Source of the DNA: Coriaria nepalensis
Lineage: Eukaryota; Streptophyta; Magnoliopsida; Cucurbitales; Coriariaceae
Assembly (NCBI GenBank): GCA_027186245.1
Contig: CP114497.1
Span: forward strand, 8,191,501-8,255,500
DNA length: 64,000 bases
Reading direction: 5' to 3'
Part shown: positions 21,955 through 34,215 of the stretch, one piece after another
How positions within the stretch are numbered: position 1 is the stretch's first letter
How the letters are laid out: every line of letters starts with the position of its first letter
The notes under the pieces: generated by a model
What the model was told of the DNA's origin: nothing
Database searches by the model: none
The model's input: the letters and a program-made list of their open reading frames with translations, nothing else
Translations under genes and position numbers: made by a program

Positions 21955-24900
21955 TGGGTTGGCTTCAAGTTGGATGTCGAGCATTCCCATTTTTAATATA
22001 TAAAGTTATCTTAGTATAATGCTTTAAAAAAAAAAAAAACGTAAAGTAGGCATAGTAATTAAACAATTGATTAACTAAAATATAGGGTTTAGGGATTAGA
22101 TTTAAGCACAACACAAAATTGGGAAGATTTCAAGATATGATTAGTCATTATACAAAATCATTCTTTCTAAGCAATTCGTTTTTTATACTTTTTAAAAAAA
22201 AAAAAAATTAATTTTCCTTATAATCTGAGTTTAACATATTAATTATTAGACAACAATAAAATATATTTAGCAATAATTCTTTTGACTTGAATTATGTTTT
22301 AGTGATTATTTTCTTAATCCATTTAGTAACATTAATTAAATGGAATTTTAAATTTAATATTTTAAAAGTTGAAGTTAATAATCACCGAACTTTATAATAA
22401 TACTAATTAAGGGTGTTAGAAATTTCCTATCAAGCATCTTAACTCATCTATCCAACCACAAACTCGATCTAAATCGAACCGTTAAAATCGTTGGTAATAT
22501 ATGATCGAGTTTCAAACTAAAAGTGCCCAACTTTGAACCATTTGATTAGCTGAATATTTAAACCATTTCCTTAGAATTTTTTTTTACTTGTCAATTTAAC
22601 CTACCGATACCATGGAAATCTGCAGACCATTGGTTTGAGAGAAGTTTGAAGCACATGGGATACTTAATTTAACTATGCATCCGACCTAATTTTGGATTTT
22701 ATGAGAGTGGAATGATAAAAAGAGAAGTGATCTATCTTCTTTATACATATATTATGTTATCAAATTTGCCCTTTTGAATATGAATGTATTCTTCACCGGG
22801 AACTCTTAAAAGGGTGAAGCTTCGGAAGAAGCAAAATTTCAAAAGGGGGACCAGAATAGTGATGTGATCTTCCCAAATTTATCAATGACAAGGTCCCTTC
22901 CTATAGATTGAATTAAATAGAGCCTTGAGAAAGCCTTTTAACAGTGATACTTCGACCTAAATAGGCAATGACTCTGCTTAAAGGAAGCTCAATTTTTTTT
23001 GCCAATATATATATGAATGTATTCTCAAATGTATAGACCTAACAATAAGTGTACTTGTAACTATATATATATATATACACACAAAGAGGCCTACAGAAGT
23101 GGGTCGATGGCCTAAAGTAATCCTTTCGGTAAGTAAGCCTAAACTAAAAATTTTTGGACTATCCGAACTCCTTAATTTAATTTCTTTGTTCTTCCATCTT
23201 CATACCTTTATGCACGTTAATTTCGAATTGGACCTAGCTAGAGCCCTAGGCCTAGTAGGCTAGGCTCACGTAGGTTAACATCTAGTTGTAGTTCCTAATA
23301 GAGAGGGACTAAGAAAAAAGTTGCTAGATACAGAACTACTTTATAATATCAATCTCATTTCCATCAAGCTCCCCACTTCCTTCGAAATTGGAGATAGGCT
23401 AACCATATTCCCCTTGCTACCCTTTATGCTTTCGGCACTCGAATCACTATCATTTCAACATGCATGCTTTTAGATTAACAATCATTTTTCCTTCTATATC
23501 ATTTACACATTTTTGTTAATTACTATGTTATTCATAGCTAATTGGCAATGCTAATTACCTTGTAAAGATGTTGTTTTTAAAATTGGCTATAGTCCAATGA
23601 ATGTCAATCAAGTATTCCTAGCTAGTACTACCACTACTATTACTAAATATTTTTAAGTAAATGAGATAAGATTTTTCTCTTTTTTAATTAAAATAATACT
23701 GATTATTTATCGTGTTACATTTAAATTATTTATTATTGAAATAAATACGTAAATGAGAATATAATGAAATGTGAAAGAGATTAATAATTTTATCATATCT
23801 ATTTAGTTATATAAAATGATTAATAAATATTAATTTTAATTTCGTGATTGACCAAATCTTACTTTAAAAAGAAATTTCAAAGAATCAATTTTTGGGTTTA
23901 ATTTATAACATGTTTTTATCATATCAAACTTTCTAAATTATGATTATATACCCAAATTGGAAACCTTATTACCCTTAATTATTTCTTCTTCAAACTTCCA
24001 GATTTCTTCCTCATTTCAATATTCCTTCCCAAACCAGTCAAGACTTCTTTCTCATTTCACTCAAACTGCATTCCAAATTAAAGTAGGAACATTTACCTTG
24101 AATTATATCTTCTACATTTCAAACTTAAACTAACATATTGCAGAGAAGATGGATTCAGATCAGAACTCAGATATTTAGCTAAATTATCTGAAATTATATA
24201 ATTCAAATGTTAGCTCTATAATCATTTATAATCCTTTAAGTTCATAAACAATCCAAAAAACAAGCACAAAACAAGCTTGAATAAAGAAATAAATTATTAA
24301 CAAAACAGTACACGAATATCACTAGATCTAATAGGAATAAGATGCATTCTAATGGAAGATTCAAATCGAACAAGTTTTAGTGATGAATTTTATCTTGAAT
24401 GAAGAGGATGAGTTTCTTGCAAAAACCCTAGATCTAACACGAAGAATGCAGAAGAAATCCTACAGAAAATGAAAAAAAAGTTGAAAAAAAAAAAAAAAAA
24501 AACAATCGGATCAGGAAAAAAGAAACTAACAACTAACAACTAAAAACTAAAAACCCTTACACGATTTCTTCTTTGGAAGTGAATTCAGATCACGAGGTTG
24601 AAGAAGACAATTTTCGAAAATTACTTAAGAGCCACAATGAAAACCATGACCCACGCATAATAGAATCGAATTAAATGGAAGAATGATATTTCATTTCAAT
24701 TCACATATAAAGAATGAAACTAAACATACTCTAAGAATTTGGCCTTAGATATTCTCAAATTCTTTGATGCTTTTCCATGCTTAATTATATTTTCATTGTG
24801 AAAAAATCATTGAATACTCAATTAATTCAATCGGCATATTCAGGTAGGAAGGAATTTATATCAATAATTTAAAGATAATAATTGAGTGATTAAATTTAAA

Positions 24901-25861
24901 TAAAATAAAAATAAAATAAGATGATATAATAATCATTCATATGTATCAACTACTTAATTAATAATAGTATAAATTATGATCAAATCACCAAGTTTATCTA
25001 CATTTTATTTGAATTTAATTTTCGGCGACTTTTTTTTTTTTTTAAATGACTTGGAAGTATCAAAGTTAAATAAACCTCGTGATCATTTAGGCTTAGGAAT
25101 AGGCCTAGCTAGGTCAAGTGGTCCAACTTCTTTCTGGGTTATTCAGAGCCAGTCATCATGAACTGCTATCCATATACATACATATGAATGAACTTAGAAT
25201 TGCAACATGATGCACCATCTCAAAATTATTGTTACACACTTATCACGGCGTAATAATCGTGTATAGTTAGTTGATTATCAAAATTTTATAATGTTAATCA
25301 CATTAGTTTTTGACTCAAGTTTTCCAACAACCTTTTTCTCGTGTGGATCGATTTCGATTTTGTTTGTTGATGGTTATGTTCATATATACATATGTTGGCA
25401 TGATTATAGCCGATCGAATCCAAATGGTAAAACCCTATCAATATTTCAATACCCTTGTCAGATACTGATCGATCTTTCTATGGATTTTTTTTCTTGGTCG
25501 CCTTATCTACTTATCCATCACTAGAATTCATGAGTATCCTTTTAAATTTAATGTCAGTAATGTGGATCGTGACATGTTGGTTTTCATACAATTCATACTA
25601 AGCCCGACCCGGCCCAAATTAATACCCGTTTGGAAATTATATATGTTACATGGCTAGCTAGAAAAGTCTTCTTAATTAACTTCGAGCATGAGTTTGAAGT
25701 TTGAGCTCAAATGGTGTTGTTGCTAATTTAATATATAGTACATGATCATGAGTTGCATAATTAAATGTATGTATGTATGCCCCACATTAGTATCATTCCA
25801 CTCTTATGTTACCACTCTTAGCCTTCTCTCACATTTAATTTTTTATTTTTTATGTCAACCA

Positions 25862-25936
25862 AAAGAATATATATAAATATATATATATATACAAACATAT
25901 ATCATCAACTGTCTCTCACAGAAACACAAACAGTCT

Positions 25937-25967
<31 letters not shown>

Positions 25968-26325
25968 TGAATAAAATTGCCGCTTAACTCGCCGCATAAG
26001 TCTCCATTTAAACAACACGAGAGATTCAGGAAAACTTATACTCATTCTATGAAGTGGATAACTCCCTCTTAATCCACTCCAAGTTTGAAGGAATTATCTC
26101 GGCATCTTTCAAGCCTAATCTTATCCCCTTAAGCCACCCTGCTCCCTGCCTAATCGATCTCCTCCCTCTCTGATGGACCACTCCCACTACTACTTCTACC
26201 AAATGGGTTCCCTTCAATTTCTTCATTTTCCTTGAAACTCAACCACTTTTGTTTTTTGTTTTTTTTTTTTCTTTGCACACAAAAACTAACCCCTACAACT
26301 CTTACAATTTGATCCATTGTTTTTA
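25862..26325 (+). promoter_or_regulatory. Promoter and 5' leader region of the YUCCA gene
   Basis: It holds an AT-repeat with TATAAATA-like sequence (about 25869-25891), a TGTCTC auxin-response-element core at 25910-25915 and a TC microsatellite (Y-patch-like) at 25936-25963. A T-rich stretch (about 26248-26271) precedes the start codon. Single short motifs are weak evidence, so their use is inferred from position only. Confidence 0.4.
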
Positions 26326-28750
26326 ATGGAGTCCTACTTGAGAGAAATAGAAGGAAAACTTGCAAACGATCCTTTGTTCAATGAAAAGCTCATGAACAAG
26401 TATTCGGCCTCAATATCATCTCCTCGGCGCCGGGTGGTTTGTGTTCCTGGACCGATCATAGTGGGTGCAGGCCCATCGGGCCTAGCTGCTGCCGCTTGTC
26501 TGAGAGAAAGAGGCGTCCCAAGTGTACTACTAGAGAGATCTGGTTGCATAGCCTCCTTATGGCAACTCAAAACCTATGATCGCTTACGCCTCCATTTACC
26601 AAAACAATTTTGCGAGCTACCCTTCATGGGATTCCCTTCCGATTTCTCGACTTACCCGACGAAGCAACAATTCATCCGTTACTTAGAAGATTACGCAAAC
26701 AAGTTTGATATCAAGCCGAGGTTCAATGAGACGGTTTCACAAGCAGAGTACGATTCCACGCTCGGTTTTTGGCGGGTGAATTGCACGGGATTGAAGGGGG
26801 AGCTGACGGAATATGTCGGCCGGTGGTTGATCGTGGCGACCGGTGAGAATGCGGAGGCGGTTTTGCCCGAGTTTGAAGGAGTGGAGGAATTCGGAGGGGT
26901 TATAAAGCATACAAGTTTGTACAAGAGTGGGGAGGAATTTAGAGGGAAAAAAATACTAGTGGTTGGATGTGGAAATTCCGGAATGGAGGTGTGTTTGGAT
27001 CTTTGCGATCATTGTGCTAGCCCTTCTCTCGCAGTTAGAGACACGGTAAGAATCAACTTTAGTTACTAAACCATTTCTAAGTCTTTCGATTTGTTTCATG
27101 TTTTTTTAAGTACTAATTGCTTGCATGTTCGTTCTTTATAAATGGTCAAACCTAGGAGGAATGTCTTCAAAGTTGTTTTCCCATATTAGATTAGTTTTCC
27201 AAAAGCAAAGGCAACTAGTTGCAAACATATACAAATCACTTGCCACTTATAAAAGAATACAAGAAATTGCTCTTTGATGAAATACATGTAACAATTGCTT
27301 ATAACTATTTGACCGCCTTTCAGTTATATTGTAATCATAGTATATAATCGTAACAATACATATTCTATTATATGCTTATTTCTCGAGAAAAGAAAAGGGG
27401 GGAAAAAAGAAAGAAGAAAATCCAAATGATATTTCACTTTCTTGGGTTCCTCTTCAAGCATGCGCAACATGGTTTCTGCACAAACGTAGGATCTTCCATC
27501 TTTCACTTTTTCACTGTAAAGAAAACAAGACCCATACCCTAAAAGAAAAATCGACACCATAAATAAAAATCCTCTCTTTATTTCTAATCCTTTTGGGTGA
27601 AATGAATGACTGATAGGTGCACGTCCTACCACGAGAGATGCTGGGAAGATCAACTTTTGGAATGTCCATGTGGCTGCTCAAGTGGCTGCCCATGCGACTT
27701 GTCGATCGCTTCCTTCTAATCGTATCATGGCTTATGCTTGGTGACACCTCTAGATTTGGATTGGTCCGCCCTAAACTCGGTCCACTTCAGCTCAAAAACA
27801 TGTCTGGCAAGACCCCGGTTTTAGATGTCGGTACTCTAGCCAAGATCAAAGCTGGTCACATTCAGGTATATATTATCATCTTCTACTTTTTTTCTTTATT
27901 TAGTAACTTAAATATCATTTAAGTAAAGTAAAGAAGGATTAGTGTGTGATGAATACGTATGACTAATTAGTTTGTGGGATTAATGATTATATTATATAAT
28001 ATTGTGCATGATGATACTTTAGTCTCATGTTTGTCAAATGGGTTAATTGCAATATTGACTCTTAATTAATTGATTAATTAATTAAATCCGCGTGACTAAT
28101 TTTTTTTGCCGACCCTTTTGTTTGCCTTTATAGGTAAGGCCAAGCATCAAGCGACTAAAACGGGATAGTGTGGAGTTTGTTGATGGGAGATTAGAGAGCT
28201 TTGATGCCATCATCTTAGCCACCGGTTATAGAAGTAATGTACCCACTTGGCTCAAGGTACATACATACATACATCTATATATACCTAATTTTTCCTTTAG
28301 AAATATTAACATATTATGTGACAAATCAAAATCACAAATGGCATTCTCACAATCATATCACCCATTACTAATAGTAATAATAACATTTGTAATTGTGATG
28401 AGATTTGTTTGAATATGTGACTATAAATATAGCTAAAGTGACCTGATTATGAAGTTACTGCTTAATTGATGAGATGGTCTTGAACTAATTATGATTATAA
28501 TTATGATGAATTTTGGTAGGAGGGTGACATGTTTTCAAAAGAAGATGGGTTGCCAAGAAGAGCATTTCCAAATGGGTGGAAAGGAGAGTGTGGGCTATAT
28601 GCCGTAGGGTTTACAAAACGTGGACTTCTTGGTGCATCCATGGATGCCAAAAATATCTCAAAGGACATTGAACGCTATTGGAAATCTGAGGCAAAAACTT
28701 GCTGTACGACGATGCCGTTCGCAGCCACATTTACGCCAAAACTATTATAG
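26326..28750 (+). CDS. YUC6: YUCCA-type flavin monooxygenase (YUC6-like), auxin synthesis, complete
   Basis: NADPH- and FAD-dependent enzyme converting indole-3-pyruvate to indole-3-acetic acid, the last step of the main auxin route. Exons are 26326-27045, 27617-27865, 28134-28256 and 28520-28750, all GT-AG with intact phase, giving 440 residues, about the family length. Motifs visible are the FAD-binding GAGPSG (47-52), the NADPH-binding GCGNSG (214-219), ATGENAE and the C-terminal ATGY (352-355). The N-terminus [16 protein letters not shown] and the block LPKQFCELP resemble the YUC2/YUC6 branch more than YUC1/4 or YUC8/9; this is from memory. The start chosen is the first ATG in frame. It is isolated from other genes by long AT-rich flanks, especially about 13 kb upstream. 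No damage is seen, so it looks functional. Confidence 0.93.
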
Positions 28751-29328
28751 TCCTTTACCAAAAAAAGAAAAAGAAAAAAAGACTTAGCTATCTAGAAGAA
28801 AACGGCTCTGGAAAAATCAGATTTGGTTGAAAGAGAATGCTAAAAATGAAAAGAGATGATTCTCCTCCAACTGAGGAAAAGAGAGTAAAAGGAGAAGAGG
28901 AGATCAACTTGGGAAAGAGGAAAAGATCTAGAGGGGGGGCTAATCAGACTTTTTAGCTTGCTTTGTACATTTCTTTTTCTTTAATTAATTTGGTTTGTTG
29001 AATTTCAGAGAGGAATTAAGAGAGAGAGAGATGATTGTGGTGCTAGGGTAAGCTTAATTTTTTAACCTACATGAGGTTTTGATTAGGGTGAGAGATATTG
29101 TATCAAATTACTAATTGTGTTCTCTAACCTTGTTTTATCATGTATATAAAAGTATTACTTGGTTGATATATATTTTGGTTCTTTTAACAAACTATCGGGT
29201 TTAGTGAAGAGAAACCTAGACCAATTATAAAGCATCAAGTGAAAATGATATCTTATAATTTCTTACCATCTTTTTATTAATTATAAATTTAGGATTAATT
29301 ATCTAAATTATTCATCCTAAATCAGGTT
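28751..29328. other. YUCCA 3' flank, probable 3' UTR
   Basis: A purine-rich stretch follows the stop codon to about 29040, then AT-rich DNA. Likely polyadenylation lies here, but no clear single signal can be chosen. Confidence 0.4.
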
Positions 29329-29422
29329 CATACAAAATATTTTCTCACTCTACCGTATCTCTTACCGCTCAGATCCATACAAAATGTTTTCTCATTCTAT
29401 CATATCTCTTACCGCTCTTGCC
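29329..29422. repeat. Imperfect 47-bp tandem duplication
   Basis: Two adjacent 47-bp units, 29329-29375 and 29376-29422. Both contain CATACAAAAT, TTTTCTCA and ATCTCTTACCGCTC, with a handful of substitutions between them. It is non-coding, and its origin is probably replication slippage or a local duplication. Confidence 0.8.
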
Positions 29423-31084
29423 TCTTGCTTACCTAAATTCTTAAACCATGGAAACTAAAACAAGGGGAAGTTGCATGAATCGGCAGATATAGTACTGATC
29501 AATGCTTCATACCAAACCCTCGGACCCAATTGGGTACATGATGTATTGTAGTGTTAATGATGAGGTCCTTGAATGCACACCTAGCACCTAGCTTAGCCAT
29601 CCAAATCATTTTCTTACCAGTAGTAGATAGGACCACCTGAAACTTTGCATTCAAACTAACATTAATGGTATTCATGGCCAGTACCATTGCCTGCCATGTA
29701 ATATTAACTTCACTTCTTCTCCTTCTTTTTGTCTTAACATTATTCCTTTTTGCCTTTTTATTTCTCTTTCTTATAGGAATGAATGACAGCTGACAGTTCA
29801 TATATACACATAATGAAAAGGGTTAGTTACATTTACTCTTTTTAAGATTGATAGTTGTGGAGTTTATTCCGACAGCACATGAATGAATAAACTTAAACAT
29901 TTGATGATTACAACACGAAAGCTGGAAGACCAAACTGTATGTTTGTTTGTTACACCTTCAGCATCAAAGTTAGGGATTTCTTCTTCTGCAAACCCATTTA
30001 AGGCAATTAGAAATAAGAGAGGCTAGAAACGGTTCTATGGCCCCATCATATCCCGAATATATACTCATATTATCTAATCTTCACCAAGACCCCCCTCTAA
30101 TTCCTTCACCTTAACTCCATTAAACTGTCTTTTCAAACTGCCTCTCTTGGCCAACCTGACAACTAGGTAGATTGTCATATACATATATTGATTAGGAGAA
30201 TTTTGGATATCGGTAATTTTAGTAGTCAACGCTGACGACTATTACAAAAAAGTCTGAGCTAATCAACTGAATTTTGATAATTGTCCAAATTTCAAAAACC
30301 CTATCACGTCCGGTGCAAGATTTGGTCAACTGAGCTATGGAGGTTCTTAGGCCCTTAGCCCAAACTGAAGTACTTGTTTTAAGATAAGTTCATGAGGCCA
30401 CATTTAGGGTGAGAGTTTTCAATTGAGGATCAATCCTCAATTAACCTGAGGATGATTCGCTCCTCCAAGCAACTTAAGTATAACTTCACGGTTGTATTGG
30501 ACCCGAGAATAAGGGAACTGATCCTATAGCTAGGATTAAGTATTCATATATACCTTGCTTATGAAAAGACCAACTGTAGCCATGTTTGGCTACATATTTA
30601 CAAACATATTTTTACATTTTAAAATATATCTCTACATTTTAATAATAGAGGTGGTCAGGAGGGGAATTAGATGGAATTGACTCTTAGTGACTTTGGTGGC
30701 TGGCCTAATGCAATCACCCAAGAATCATGATAGGTGTTGCCTGGAACTGTTAGGGGATAGAGGCTCCCTTGACAGTTAGAACCTTTAGGGGAGTTTTAAG
30801 GAAACATAGCCCTGACTTAGTTTTTTTGAGAGACAAAATAAAATAAATAAGGTGGATATAGTTAGAAGACGGATAGGGTTTAATGGGTGTGAGTATGTGG
30901 AGCCAAATGGTCTTATTGGGGGTATTCTCAGTATATTTTTTTAATGAAATTTTGTTAGACGAGTCGAATGTTACTCAAGTGGTCTCGATCCTCAAAAGTG
31001 ACAAGTCTTAAGTTAGTCTCGCAAAATAGGCCAATCAGCTTATGCTCATTCAATTAGAAGATTATTAGGAAAATTATTGTTACA
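29423..31084. other. Intergenic DNA, nothing recognised
   Basis: One minus-strand open frame (29801-29499, 100 codons) has a balanced amino-acid mix, but I could not match it to a family. No splice partners are evident, so I do not call it a gene. Confidence 0.4.
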
Positions 31085-31210
31085 ATTTAGGCTAACGGAC
31101 ATTGGGGACTCACCTTTAGACCAACCACGCGTGGAGTCGCACGGGAGACCAATGTCTGCTCCCCAAAGCTCCGCTGATGAGGGCATGAGGCTTGGGGGAG
31201 CGACGTTGCG
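31085..31210 (-). other. ITS2 remnant of nuclear rDNA
   Basis: GC-rich sequence unlike its AT-rich surroundings, directly adjacent to and in line with the 5.8S copy, in the position expected of ITS2. It stops abruptly near 31085, and I see no 25S sequence beyond. Identity rests on position and composition. Confidence 0.6.
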
Positions 31211-31290
31211 TGATGCCCATGCAGGCGTGCCCTTGGCCAGAAGGCTTCAGCCGTAACTTGCATTCAAAGACTCGATGGTTCACAGGATTA

Positions 31291-31321
<31 letters not shown>

Positions 31322-31373
31322 TGTTCTTCATTGATGCGAGAGCCGAGATATCTGCTATCGAAAGTCGTTGTGA
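31211..31373 (-). rRNA. Decayed 5.8S rRNA gene copy (pseudogene)
   Basis: On the minus strand it contains the conserved 5.8S blocks GATATCTCGGCTCTCGCATC, ATGAAGAACATAGCGAAATG and GCGATACTTGGTGTGAATTG, and a length near 163 nt matches plant 5.8S. Several positions have T or A where the functional gene has C or G (for example GAACATAGC for GAACGTAGC), the pattern of methylated-cytosine decay. It is a single dispersed copy, not part of an array, so it is a dead fragment. Confidence 0.85.
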
Positions 31374-31601
31374 TTGTGATCATGTGACGATGCATGCCAT
31401 GTCTGCTCGATGTCTCCAGGGCGAGCACAGCGAGTTGCTTATACAGTTTCCTCAAAACGGATTGCGATGGGGTTCATTATTCTTGAGGGAGACGTCCTGT
31501 GAGGGGACGGCTCTCCCGCGGGAGGTGAAAAGCCCTCGCAGGCTCTATCTCCCATTAGAATTGAAAACTCATTCGCATGTCATTTTATTGTGCAGACATC
31601 G
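31374..31601 (-). other. ITS1 remnant of nuclear rDNA
   Basis: GC-richer sequence between the 5.8S and 18S pieces, in the correct position for ITS1. ITS1 is too variable to confirm by eye. Confidence 0.6.
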
Positions 31602-31663
31602 ACAATGATCCTTCCGCATGTTTACCTACACAATGATCCTTCCCCAGGTTTACCTACAGAAAT

Positions 31664-31702
<39 letters not shown>

Positions 31703-32215
31703 ATGGACTTCTCGCGACATCGCTGGTAGCGAACTGCCCACATCGATGCAATCCGAACAATTCACCAGACCATTCAACTGGTATGAGCGACGGGTAGTGT
31801 GTACAAAGGGCAGGGACGTAGTCAACACGAGCTGATGATTAACGCTTACTTGGAATTCCTCATTGAAGTCCAACAATTGCAATGATCTATTCTCATCACG
31901 ATGAAACTTCAAAGATTACCCAGGCCTATTGGCCAAGGCTATAGACTTGTTGAATACATCAGTGTAGCGCGTGTGCGGCCCATAACATCTTAGGACATCA
32001 CAGACCTGTTATTGCCGCAAACTTCCTTAAAAGGCCATAGTCCCTATAAAAAGCTAGTCGCAGAAGGGTACCTCCGCATAGCTAGTTAGTAGGTTGAGGT
32101 CTCACTCATTAATAGAATTAACTAGACAAATCAATCCACCAACTAAGAACGACAATGCATCACCACCCATAGAATCAAGAAAGAGCTCTAAAATCCTTAC
32201 TATTTTTGTACCTGA
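31602..32215 (-). rRNA. 3' third of an 18S rRNA gene, decayed fragment
   Basis: The plus strand reads as the complement of the 18S 3' end: TTGTTACGACTTCTCCTTCC, GTGTACAAAGGGCAGGGACG, CAACAATTGCAATGATCTAT, TACATCAGTGTAGCGCG and CCACCACCCATAGAATCAAG. About 600 bp remain and the 5' two thirds are missing. Many C-to-T and G-to-A changes and small deletions (for example near 32023-32031) mark it as non-functional. The 3'-terminal 28 bases are duplicated in tandem (31602-31629 and 31630-31657, two mismatches). It ends at about 32215, where LINE sequence begins shortly after. Confidence 0.9.
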
Positions 32216-32233
32216 TAAGTCAATCCTTACTAT

Positions 32234-34215
32234 TTCGAAAGAGTGAAATGTTTTTGTTCTTGGTCATTTAATCTAGGACAATATTCTTATTGCTAATGAG
32301 GCCTTTCACTTCATGAATCTTAAGAAGAAAGGTTGGAAAGATGTGGCGAGGTTGAAAATGGACACAGTTGAGGCTTATGTTAGGGTTGAATGAGATTTCT
32401 TGGAAAGGTATTGGATAAGTTGTATTTTTAGAGATCTTTGTGGGGTAGATAATGAAATTAGTGTGCTCGGTTGAGTATATTCTCAAGATTAATGGCCAGT
32501 GTGGAAGCAGAATTCTTCCTTCTACAGGGCTGAGGCAAGAAGATCCATTGTCTCCCTACCTGTTCTTGTTTGTGACAAAAGTTCTTACTAGCTTAATCAG
32601 TCAGAATGTTGGGGAGGATAAGTTTGAGGGTTCTAAATTGGGAAAGGGTGGTGCGGTCATCTCTCATTTGTTGTTTGCTGACGATAGTCTTTTCTTTGTT
32701 AATGCTGGTCTTGTGAACTGTTGTGTGTTGAAACATATCCTTAATGATTACTGTAGAGCTTCAAGTCAGGCAATAAGTTTTGACAAATCTGTTACTTTTT
32801 TCAGTCCAAATGCAATTGCTAGTTTTAGGCAAGCTGTTTTAGATGTGCTTAATGTCAAGTTGAGCAAGAATCCTGGTATTTTTACTTGGGCATCCCATTT
32901 TTATGGGGCAAATATGAAACGTTCAAATATTTGAATTGTGAATAAAATTCAGGGTTGGAAGTCAAAACTTCTCTAAATGGGGGGTAGAGAGATCTTAATA
33001 ATGGCGGTGATGGGTGCCATTCCCATTTATGCAATGTCATGCTTTAAACTTTTTGCTAGTTGTGTAATGAGATCATTTTTATTGTTGCTAAATATTGGTG
33101 GGGCCAAACTAAAGAGGAAAGCAAAATCCATTAGGTTTCATGGGATTCTCTTACTAGATCCAAGACGGCTAATGGTGAGAGAATTAGGATTTGGGATGAT
33201 AATTGGATTAAAGGAGGGGGGAGCTTAAGTCTTTGGTTTTTGCTAGAAAATGTCCTATTTTTCTAAGTGAGTTGATTACTCGTAGTTCTGGTTGGTGGAA
33301 TCTCAATCTTCTTCATGAGTTGTTTAATGCAAGTACTGTGAATTTCATTCTTAACACTCCAATTAGTTTTTACTAGTCATTTGACAAGGAAGAGTGGATT
33401 CATGATTAAAAAATGTTCATTACTCTGTTAAAGCTAGCTACCATGTTTTAAAGAAGAAAGCTGGTGTTGTGGGTGGTAATTTGATTCTTTTTGTAAGATT
33501 TGGAAGTTAAACATGAGGGAAATTGAACCTTTTGATAATTCTGGTTTTCTTAGTTGGTTTTTCCCTTCTTTGGGCTGGATTAAAGTTAATTTTGATGGGT
33601 CCTTTTGTCTTGAGAATAGCTCTGGTGGGTTAGGGTGTATTGCTATGGATGAAAAAGAGAGCGTGCTTTATGGGATTGGAAAGAAGATGGTTATTGGTTC
33701 TGTGATTGAAATTGTGGGTCTGTTAGAAGCTATGAAGTTGATGATTGGGAAGGGTGCTAATAAGGTCATATTTGAAAGAGACTGCAACGAGCTTATTGAT
33801 TGCCTTAATTTGGACTCGACTAGCCCGGATTAGAGGCTCTGTTTAGTTCCTGAAGAAATCATCCTCTTCAAGACAGGTTCTTTGGTTATGTTCACTTCTC
33901 TAGGGTAAAACGACTCGTGAATTGCAATGCGGATTGGATAGCTTTCTAATTTAGAGATGAAATGTGCCCGTTAGGTTAGGTAGAAATGCCCCCATCTTCT
34001 TTGGTGGAAATGCTCCCATCTTTTTTGCCCGTTAGGTTGAGTGAATTGTGATGCGGCAAGTCAACAAGTTTGTTATCAAGCCATTAACTCTTGTACTTGC
34101 TTTTCCTCTTGTAATTGTGTTGGCTTCACCTGTACTTGTAATAGCTTTTGTATTCCTTGTAATATTCGCTTAGGTGATTGTAATAGAGCGAAATGTCATA
34201 TAATATAAATAAGAT
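32234..34215 (+). mobile_element. Broken L1-type LINE (reverse transcriptase and RNase H parts)
   Basis: Plus-strand fragments in changing frames read as a plant non-LTR retrotransposon. Near 32250 the block FVLGHLI.DNILIANEAFHF is the usual FVPGR.I.DN region. At 32452-32934 is an open reverse transcriptase stretch with GLRQEDPLSPYLF and the catalytic box as FADDSLFF. At 32977-33228 a thumb/connection-like part follows (IPIYAMSCFK). At 33513-33833 an RNase H-like domain (GWIKVNFDGSF) appears. Internal stops (for example in VE.DFLE near 32392) and frameshifts prevent expression. The endonuclease part is absent, so the copy is 5'-truncated at the rDNA junction. The 3' end is set at about 34215 by loss of similarity; no poly-A tail or target duplication was seen. 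Confidence 0.85.

Larger units (their letters stand above)
15967..25860. other. About 10 kb AT-rich intergenic DNA, no recognisable gene
   Basis: I read this on both strands and found no supportable coding exon, tRNA or rRNA. It holds homopolymer runs, AT microsatellites and small hairpins such as the 9-bp stem at 16866-16889 (ATGGTCTCT, 6-base loop). Open frames here (for example 19527-19739, 20212-20508, 25291-25524) have low-complexity or unfamiliar translations. The part nearest 25.9 kb may belong to the YUCCA promoter. Confidence 0.5.

Noticed and set aside
29499..29801. 100-codon minus-strand open frame with a plausible amino-acid mix
   Set aside because: No family recognised, no splice partners and no nearby gene context. 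A protein search would decide; a strong plant hit would revive it.
31192..31608. 138-codon plus-strand open frame
   Set aside because: It lies over the inverted 5.8S/ITS1 remnant; GC-rich rDNA gives accidental open frames.
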